NCBI GenBank assembly: GCA_038217425.1
Contig: JBBQPM010000170.1
Coordinates: 1-15,480, forward strand
Length of the DNA stretch: 15,480 nt
Reading direction: 5' to 3'
Origin: JAIEPT01 sp038217425
GTDB taxonomy: Bacteria; Planctomycetota; Planctomycetia; Gemmatales; Gemmataceae
Under the pieces are notes generated by a model that worked only from the letters and a program-made list of their open reading frames with translations, searched no databases and had not been told where the DNA came from. Below, piece after piece: positions 7,789-15,480 of this stretch. Every line of letters starts with the position of its first letter. Position 1 is the stretch's first letter. Made by a program: the position numbers and the translations under genes.

Positions 7789-8976
7789 ATGCCTTTTCCG
7801 TATCACGACCGCTGCTGGACCGAAACTTCGCAGTTCATCAAGCGATACCATCACCCGGGCGAGATGCTGTTGGCGCCGGGCGAGTTCGTCGATGAGTTTC
7901 CGACGACGCACGCTTACGCCGCCACGTTCCTGGCTGAAACGGCGGAGTATGCTTGGGCGGTGCTTCACAAGGGCCAGCTCGAGTGCTTGAGCGAAGCGTT
8001 CCTGGGAAAGCTCAAACGCCGGGCGCGACCCGTATTCGCCAACGAGGTGTTCGTCGTCTACACGCGATCGTCTCGTCCCTCCCGCGTCTATCCGTGGGAT
8101 CGGCATTACCACTCGTTCAAACGGATGCTTGCGAAAACTCAATCGAAGCAACCCTCGGCGACGGCGCTCGCAGAATGCCTGAAGCCTCGTCCCGATATGT
8201 CCAAACTGACGACGGAGCAGGTCGCCGAGGAAATGAATCGGCGTTTCGCGAATCAATGCCTTGATGACGAATTCTGCGGCTACGAGCATCCTTTCCTGTG
8301 GGACAAGGTTCGCTACCGTGAGGTGGACGGCATTATCCAGGAGATGATCGGCGACGTCCGCGGGCTCAGTATTTTGGAGTTGGCGTGCGGGCAAGGAAGG
8401 CAGGTAAACAGCGTGCTTCCGTGCTCGGAGTATATCGGCACCGACATTTCGCAAGTCGCACTGGAACGCGTCGCCCAACGGTACCGGGATCGGCCGAACA
8501 TCAAGGTCCGACTCATGGATTGCCAGAAGAATGACTTCCCCGAAGGCCGTTTCGATCTCGTCCTGGCCATCGAGATGATCGAACACATTCACGACGTACA
8601 AGCGACGCTCGCGGGCGCTCATCGCGTCCTGAAACCCGGCGGCAAGCTGATTCTCAACAGTGCCAATCGCGACAGCTTGAACCTACGTATGATGCGCAGA
8701 ATCGGCCTACCCGATTTTCGTGCGACCAGCGAACACATTTGCGAACTCAAGTACTCGGAAATGAAGGAACTGCTCGAACGGATCGGCTTCGAAATCGATC
8801 GCGCCGAAGGTTCCTTTCTCCTGCCCTATTACGGCATCCCCAAGATCGACGAACACGTCCGCACCCTGACCAACGACGATCCCGAGACGGTCGAAATGTT
8901 TCGCGAACTGGGAAGGCGTGCGGGCCCAGAGTATGCATACGAATACATCCTCGAGGCTCGCAAAACACGGAACTAA
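7789..8976 (+). CDS. Class I SAM-dependent methyltransferase with an unrecognised N-terminal region
   Basis: This cytoplasmic enzyme should transfer a methyl group from S-adenosylmethionine; the acceptor is unknown. The 395-residue product has a Methyltransf_11/25-like core at about 175-300. Motif I is ILELACGQGRQ (195-205), the acidic SAM-ribose residue is Asp 219 in YIGTDIS, motif IV is FDLVLAIEMIEHIHD (255-269), and RVLKPGGKLIL follows. About 150 residues precede the core (beginning MPFPYHDRCW), including PGEMLLAPGEFVDEFPTTHA and ARPVFANEVFVVYTRSS, and I do not recognise them. A C-terminal tail of about 80 residues follows the core. The start at 7789 is well supported by GGAGGA (7779-7784). 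The gene is divergent from the glycosyltransferase, and its stop codon interlocks with the stop of the convergent DUF1501 gene. Confidence 0.88.
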   Translation: MPFPYHDRCWTETSQFIKRYHHPGEMLLAPGEFVDEFPTTHAYAATFLAETAEYAWAVLHKGQLECLSEAFLGKLKRRARPVFANEVFVVYTRSSRPSRVYPWDRHYHSFKRMLAKTQSKQPSATALAECLKPRPDMSKLTTEQVAEEMNRRFANQCLDDEFCGYEHPFLWDKVRYREVDGIIQEMIGDVRGLSILELACGQGRQVNSVLPCSEYIGTDISQVALERVAQRYRDRPNIKVRLMDCQKNDFPEGRFDLVLAIEMIEHIHDVQATLAGAHRVLKPGGKLILNSANRDSLNLRMMRRIGLPDFRATSEHICELKYSEMKELLERIGFEIDRAEGSFLLPYYGIPKIDEHVRTLTNDDPETVEMFRELGRRAGPEYAYEYILEARKTRN

Positions 8977-10403
8977 CTAAGAATCTGCCGCACGACTCGA
9001 CCATGCACGTCCGTGAGGCGGTAATCGCGTCCCTGAAAGCGATACGTGAGCCGGGTGTGCTCGAGTCCGAGTTGGTTGAGGATGGTGGCTTGCAGATCGT
9101 GAACGTGGACGTGGTCGGCGGTGACGTTGTAGCCGATCTCGTCGGACTGTCCGAAGGTGAAGCCGGGTTTGACGCCGCCGCCGGCGAGCCACATGGTGTA
9201 GGCGTCGATGTGATGATCGCGTCCGAGGGAGCCGCGATTTTCGCCCATGGGGGTTCGGCCGAACTCGCCGCCCCAGACGATCAACGTCTCGTCGAGCAAG
9301 CCGCGGCGTTTGAGATCCTTGACGAGCGCGGCGCTGGCTTTATCGACGTCTCGGCAAACGGCGTCGAGGGCGCTGCCGAGGTCTTGTCCGCCGCCGTGAT
9401 GGTCCCAATCGGTGTGATAGAGTTGGACGAAACGTACGCCGCGCTCGACCAATCTTCGGGCCATGAGGCAGTTGTTGGCGAAACTGCTGGCGCCGGGCCG
9501 GGCGCCGTAGAGGTCGAGGGTGGCCTGGGTTTCGCTGCGCAGATCGACGACCTCGGGGGCCGAGGTTTGCATGCGAAAGGCGGTTTCGTAGGCGTTGATG
9601 CGGGTCTCGATTTCGGGATCGCCGACGCTCCCCAGACGGATGCGGTTGAGATCGCGGACCGCGTCGACGAACTCGCCTTGCTGGGCGCCGGTGACGCCCG
9701 GGGGATTCTGCAGATTGAGGATCGGCGTGGCGCCGCGGAGGAAGGGGACGCCCTGATAGAGCGACGGCAAGAAACCGCTGGACCACAGCGCCGCGCCGCC
9801 GCGCGGTCCTCGGCCGCCGGACTGCAGCACGACGAACGCGGGGAGATTCTGCGATTCGCTGCCGATGCCGTAGGCGACCCAAGAACCCATCGACGGCCTG
9901 CCGAACTGGGGCGAACCGGTGTTCATGAAGACCTTGGCAGGCCCGTGATTGAAGACGTCTGTGCGCATGCCGCGCAGGATGCACATGTCGTCGGCAATGC
10001 CCTGGTGGTAGGGGAGCAGTTCGCTGAGGGTTTGCCCGCTTTGCCCGTAGCGACCGAACTTGCGGCGCGAGCCGAGAAGCTTGGCGTCGCCGCGGATGAA
10101 GGCGAAGCGTTTGCCGCGCGTGAAGGACTCGGGGATGACTTGCCCGTCGAGCCGATTGAGCGCGGGCTTGGGCTCAAAGAGTTCGAGATGACTGGGCCCG
10201 CCGGCCATGAAGAGGAAGATGACGTTTTTGGCCTTGGCGGGAAAATGGGGGGCGCGGGCGCGGAGGGGATTCTGCTCGGCCGCCGCCTTGGCGCCGTCGC
10301 GTTCCAGGAGCGAGGCGAGGGCCATGCCGCCGACGCCGACGCCGCAGTTGCGGAAGAAGTGTCGGCGCGTTTGCAGGAGGGAGAGGGCATCGATCGGGTT
10401 CAT
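8973..10403 (-). CDS. DUF1501 family protein, Tat-exported
   Basis: DUF1501 proteins have an alkaline-phosphatase/sulfatase-like fold and in planctomycetes usually accompany PSCyt1/DUF1549/DUF1553 proteins; their biochemical role is not established. The 476-residue product starts with a twin-arginine signal, RRHFF at 13-17 followed by the hydrophobic GVGVGGMALASLL, so folded export to the periplasm is expected. Family motifs are MAGGPSHLELFEPKP (66-80), TDWDHHGGG (Asp 332, His 335, His 336), GGEFGRTP (Glu 380) and GRDHH (Asp 396), which probably form the metal-site residues. The ATG at 10403 overlaps the Uma2 stop as ATGA, with GAGG upstream inside the Uma2 gene, which indicates translational coupling. 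It is the last gene of a three-gene operon. Its TAG stop shares bases 8974-8975 with the methyltransferase TAA stop. Confidence 0.95.
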   Translation of the reverse strand: MNPIDALSLLQTRRHFFRNCGVGVGGMALASLLERDGAKAAAEQNPLRARAPHFPAKAKNVIFLFMAGGPSHLELFEPKPALNRLDGQVIPESFTRGKRFAFIRGDAKLLGSRRKFGRYGQSGQTLSELLPYHQGIADDMCILRGMRTDVFNHGPAKVFMNTGSPQFGRPSMGSWVAYGIGSESQNLPAFVVLQSGGRGPRGGAALWSSGFLPSLYQGVPFLRGATPILNLQNPPGVTGAQQGEFVDAVRDLNRIRLGSVGDPEIETRINAYETAFRMQTSAPEVVDLRSETQATLDLYGARPGASSFANNCLMARRLVERGVRFVQLYHTDWDHHGGGQDLGSALDAVCRDVDKASAALVKDLKRRGLLDETLIVWGGEFGRTPMGENRGSLGRDHHIDAYTMWLAGGGVKPGFTFGQSDEIGYNVTADHVHVHDLQATILNQLGLEHTRLTYRFQGRDYRLTDVHGRVVRQILS

Positions 10404-11230
10404 GGGTTACCTCGTTTGAGTGCTGCTTCGAGTTCTTGGATGCGTTGGGACAAGGCGTCAGCACGCTGCTTTTCGGCGTCGGCCCGCGCTTGTTGGGCGT
10501 CGGCACGCGCCTGTTGAGCGTCGGCTCGCTCCCTGTCGGCTGTCGCTCCATCGTAACGCTTGCCGGCTTCGTCGTAGCAATACAGCCGATTCTCTTCCAA
10601 CCCAAGCCACAATTTGAGCTTGTCCAGCCAAAGAAATCCACGTCCGTCGAGCGCCATCGGCTGATACTTTCCCCGGCCGCGTTTCATGCCGTGAAGGCTC
10701 CACCGTCCGCCAAATCCCTGGCGGTCAAGTATAACGTAGGTCGGCACGCCCGCCTGGTAGTACTCGCGAACCTTATCTCCCCAGTCGCTGCTTCGGGTAC
10801 TCGGTGAAACCAATTCCATCACCAGCCACGGAAGCACGCCTTCTTCCGCGACGCTGTAGCTCGACCGCTCTTGATCGCGCGGAATGCCGAACACGACCGC
10901 GACGTCTGGGCAGTGATGATCGAGGCCGGGCGTATCCCAATAGATGCCGCAATCGGAGAAAACCTTCGTCATCGGATCCTTGGCCAGATGGGTTTCGAGC
11001 GTCGTCCGAAGGTAGGTGCGGAGCCAATCGTGAAGGTCTCCATTCATGATGTGGTCCCCTTCCTGCGGATGCAATACATCCCAGCGCGTGAGAGGCACGT
11101 TGACCAATCGGCTCGTGCCGTCGGGCAACATTTCGCGCTGGTGGCGAAACCCGTAGAAAAAGGGATCCGACGCCGCCTCGGGAGGGGTCGCGAAAACATC
11201 AGGGGGAATGTAACTTTGCAGCGTACTCAT
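10400..11230 (-). CDS. Uma2-family (DUF820) restriction-endonuclease-like protein with C-terminal coiled coil
   Basis: Uma2/DUF820 proteins have a PD-(D/E)xK nuclease-like fold and are numerous in planctomycetes and cyanobacteria, but few have a known function. The 276-residue product shows the family pattern: PDVAVVFG (Asp 109), LVMELVSPSTRSSDWGDK (Glu 139, Asp 149, Lys 153), then YYQAGVPTYVILD (157-169). From about 230 to 272 it becomes a charged coiled coil built on a repeated seven-residue unit RADAQQA, then an EL-rich heptad end. ATG 11230 has GGAGG six bases upstream. It lies 13 bases after the cytochrome-like gene and overlaps DUF1501 by 4 bases, so it is co-transcribed with both. Its placement inside this pair is unusual. 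Activity as a nuclease is inference from the fold. Confidence 0.9.
   Translation of the reverse strand: MSTLQSYIPPDVFATPPEAASDPFFYGFRHQREMLPDGTSRLVNVPLTRWDVLHPQEGDHIMNGDLHDWLRTYLRTTLETHLAKDPMTKVFSDCGIYWDTPGLDHHCPDVAVVFGIPRDQERSSYSVAEEGVLPWLVMELVSPSTRSSDWGDKVREYYQAGVPTYVILDRQGFGGRWSLHGMKRGRGKYQPMALDGRGFLWLDKLKLWLGLEENRLYCYDEAGKRYDGATADRERADAQQARADAQQARADAEKQRADALSQRIQELEAALKRGNP
10454..10537 (-). repeat. Four tandem 21-bp units encoding the Uma2 coiled coil
   Basis: Units at 10454-10474, 10475-10495, 10496-10516 and 10517-10537 share the core GCGTCGGC-CGC. The middle two differ at only two positions, and the outer two are more diverged. Each unit is seven codons, giving heptad-length RADA-type repeats on the minus strand. 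The in-frame period means copy number can change without breaking the reading frame. Confidence 0.85.
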
Positions 11231-11243
11231 AATTCGCCTCCGC

Positions 11244-14135
<2,892 letters not shown>

Positions 14136-14192
14136 GGCGAATCTCCGAGAAGCGGTCGAAACGGGGAGGAACGAGCGGCGGGATACGTGTGT

Positions 14193-14221
14193 AGTTTACA
14201 CGATGCGATCGGCGAGGTCTA
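14193..14221 (-). promoter_or_regulatory. Candidate promoter for the cytochrome-Uma2-DUF1501 operon
   Basis: Read on the minus strand, TAGACC (14221-14216) and TAAACT (14198-14193) are 17 bases apart, each matching four of six sigma70 consensus positions. The -10 ends 57 bases before the ATG at 14135. It lies just downstream of the palindromic element at 14262-14328, so that element would separate it from the aldolase gene's transcript. Confidence 0.35.
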
Positions 14222-14261
14222 TTTCGAAGACGTGAAACGTCGATTTTGCGGGGTGGCGATA

Positions 14262-14328
14262 TTCGTTTAGCGCTCGCATCGGCCGATCAGGATCATGTGC
14301 CCGACAAGTGACGCGAGCGCTAAACGAA
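14262..14328. repeat. Palindromic intergenic element A (16-bp perfect arms)
   Basis: Arms at 14262-14277 and 14313-14328 are perfect reverse complements over 16 bases, with core CGTTTAGCGCTCGC / GCGAGCGCTAAACG. The 35-base interior contains its own palindrome ATCGGCCGAT (14278-14287). The element begins 4 bases past the aldolase stop codon in the transcript direction. No T-run follows in that direction, so it is not a standard terminator. Part of it recurs at 15280-15300 (18 of 21 bases, inverted), which suggests a dispersed repeat. Confidence 0.85.
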
Positions 14329-14332
14329 GCGA

Positions 14333-15226
14333 TTAATTCTTGACCGTGAGTCCGCCGGCGCGGAGGGCGATGCGCATCTTCTCGAGTTTGTCCGGCGGTA
14401 ACGGCGCCACCGGCGAACGGCTCGGCCCGATCGACAGCCCCAGGAGCCCCAGCGCCGCCTTCACGCCTCCCGGCGCCGTCCCCAGCGTCAGGCTCATGCG
14501 GATCGGATTGAGCTTGAGCTGTGCCGCCTTCGACCCCTGGATGTCGCCCTTCACGAAGCTGTTGTAAATCTCCGCGAGCAGATGCGGCGCGATGTTCCCC
14601 GTCGCCGGCACGGCGCCGCGGGCTCCGAACATCATTGCCGAGAAGATCAGCGTATCGCGCCCCATGAGGACGCTGAAGCGATCGGGGACCAACCGGACCA
14701 TCTCGACGGCGTTGTGCAAGTCGCCGCTCGAATCCTTGATGGCGACAATATTCGGAATCTCCGCCAGGCGCGCGACTGTTTCGGGATCGATCTTGATTCC
14801 GCCGCACGTTGCGGGATTGCTGTACAGGATCACGGGGAGCGACGTCTGTTCCGCGACTCGACGATAATGATCGATGAGTTCCGACTGCGTCGGCAGCACG
14901 AAGTACGGCGTGATGACGGAGACGCCCTGGACGCCTTCCTTCTCCGCCATCTTGGTGAGGCGAATGGCTTCGCGCGTGCTCTCGGCCCCAGTCCCCGCGT
15001 AGACCGGCACGCGCCCCTTGACGTGCTCGACGGCGGTCGCGATGACTTGCTGTTTCTCGTAATCGTCGAGGGCGTAAAACTCGCTATTGGTGCCGAGGAC
15101 GAAGATGCCATGCACGCCGTTGGCGATGAGATGATCGATGAACCAGCGCAAGCGCGGGAGATCGAGATCCTCGTTGTCTTTCATGGGCGTGGCGACGGGG
15201 GGGATGATGCCTTCGACCTTGAACAT
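14333..15226 (-). CDS. Dihydrodipicolinate synthase / N-acetylneuraminate lyase family aldolase
   Basis: Enzymes of this family are cytoplasmic class I aldolases that form a lysine Schiff base with pyruvate or a related 2-oxo acid. The 297-residue product is full length. The Schiff-base lysine is Lys 164 in IVAIKDSSGD, and the catalytic tyrosine is Tyr 135 in ILYSNPATCGG. The substrate loop reads GTNSEFYAL (45-53) where true DapA normally has GTTGE. Because of that, and the YSNPATCGG context, I do not call it dapA; it may act on another 2-oxo acid. The start at 15226 has GAGG a few bases upstream. It is followed downstream by palindromic element A and preceded by the related element B. The upstream gene is tpiA, 85 bases away, on the same strand. 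Confidence 0.9.
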   Translation of the reverse strand: MFKVEGIIPPVATPMKDNEDLDLPRLRWFIDHLIANGVHGIFVLGTNSEFYALDDYEKQQVIATAVEHVKGRVPVYAGTGAESTREAIRLTKMAEKEGVQGVSVITPYFVLPTQSELIDHYRRVAEQTSLPVILYSNPATCGGIKIDPETVARLAEIPNIVAIKDSSGDLHNAVEMVRLVPDRFSVLMGRDTLIFSAMMFGARGAVPATGNIAPHLLAEIYNSFVKGDIQGSKAAQLKLNPIRMSLTLGTAPGGVKAALGLLGLSIGPSRSPVAPLPPDKLEKMRIALRAGGLTVKN

Positions 15227-15262
15227 GGTGACCTCGCGAGAGTGAATAGTGGATTCGGTCTT

Positions 15263-15300
15263 TGTCTAGCGTTCGCAAAGGCCCATGCGACAGCTAAACG
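15263..15300. repeat. Palindromic intergenic element B, diverged relative of element A
   Basis: TCTAGCGTTCGC at the left and GCGACAGCTAAACG at the right form an imperfect inverted repeat around GGCCCAT. Bases 15280-15300 match the reverse complement of 14264-14284 at 18 of 21 positions. It lies in the 85-base gap between the tpiA stop and the aldolase start, 11 bases after the tpiA stop in transcript direction. It looks like a shorter copy of element A. Confidence 0.6.
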
Positions 15301-15311
15301 AGAAGCGGATG

Positions 15312-15480
15312 TCAAGCGCCCGCTTTGACGATGGCCAGGAAGTCCGCCGCCTTGAGGCTGGCGCCGCCGACCAACGCGCCGTCGACGTCGGCGACGGCGA
15401 AGATCTCGGCAGCGTTCGAGGCCTTGACCGATCCTCCGTAGAGAATTCGCAGAGCGGTGCTGGCCGCTCCGAACCGGTCG
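15312..15480 (-). CDS. tpiA: Triosephosphate isomerase, C-terminal 55 residues (5' part outside window)
   Basis: Triosephosphate isomerase interconverts dihydroxyacetone phosphate and glyceraldehyde 3-phosphate in glycolysis. Only the last 55 codons and the TGA stop (15314-15312) are in the window. They contain the family's two phosphate-gripping motifs, LRILYGGSVK (residues 10-19 of the fragment) and DGALVGGASL (33-42), followed by the C-terminal helix ending FLAIVKAGA. No start is present because the gene runs off the right edge, with one base of the preceding codon left over at 15480. The sequence shows no sign of damage. Confidence 0.95.
   Translation of the reverse strand, partial: DRFGAASTALRILYGGSVKASNAAEIFAVADVDGALVGGASLKAADFLAIVKAGA

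Noticed and set aside
8739..10517. Long (592-codon) open frame on the plus strand opposite DUF1501
   Set aside because: It is antisense to a motif-complete DUF1501 gene and overlaps the end of the methyltransferase in another frame; low-complexity Ala/Glu/Gly/Val composition marks it as a shadow.
14262..14328. Element A as an ordinary intrinsic terminator of the aldolase gene
   Set aside because: The stem is long and perfect but has a 35-base interior, and no run of T follows the stem in the direction of transcription; a related copy elsewhere favours a repeat.
15227..15262. Promoter for the aldolase gene (TAGACA-like -35 on the minus strand)
   Set aside because: The only TATTCA-like -10 is 14 bases away, too close, and at normal spacing the sequence does not resemble a -10.

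Overview
The window is GC-rich DNA that looks planctomycete. The strongest sign is a gene carrying a PSCyt1-type haem site, DUF1549 and DUF1553 (PSD1), in the same operon as a Tat-exported DUF1501 protein; this combination is greatly expanded in Planctomycetota. A Uma2-family (DUF820) protein in the same operon fits that phylum too, perhaps the Gemmatales side, but the exact lineage is inference.

Bases 1-5288 (+ strand) hold the 3' part of a kdp potassium-uptake operon: the end of kdpB (P-type ATPase subunit, entering at its DKTGT phosphorylation motif), kdpC, the sensor kinase kdpD and the response regulator kdpE. Transporter and two-component regulator lie in one transcriptional direction, and kdpE overlaps the end of kdpD. 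A long near-perfect hairpin separates kdpB from kdpC. A 133-base gap between kdpC and kdpD may hold a small reading frame.

Bases 5289-8976 hold three single genes. A hotdog-fold acyl-CoA thioesterase (+) converges on a GT4-type glycosyltransferase (-). The glycosyltransferase diverges from a SAM-dependent methyltransferase (+) that has an unrecognised N-terminal region of about 150 residues. The glycosyltransferase/methyltransferase pair suggests glycan or cell-surface modification, but no pathway is visible.

Bases 8973-14135 (- strand) form a tight three-gene operon, read from high to low coordinates: PSCyt1-DUF1549-DUF1553 cytochrome-like protein, Uma2-family protein, DUF1501 protein. The gaps are 13 bases and then a 4-base ATGA stop/start overlap. 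Having the Uma2 gene wedged inside the usual pair is the most unusual gene arrangement here. The last gene ends in interlocking stop codons with the methyltransferase.

Bases 14136-15480 (- strand) carry a dihydrodipicolinate synthase/N-acetylneuraminate lyase-family aldolase and, at the edge, the last 55 codons of triosephosphate isomerase (tpiA). The intergenic regions on both sides of the aldolase carry related palindromic elements (CGTTTAGC...GCTAAACG), probably a dispersed repeat. I saw no tRNA, rRNA, CRISPR array, insertion sequence or phage gene. No clearly new multi-gene system is evident; the best leads are the palindromic repeats, the Uma2 insertion, the kdpB-kdpC hairpin and the methyltransferase's N-terminal region.
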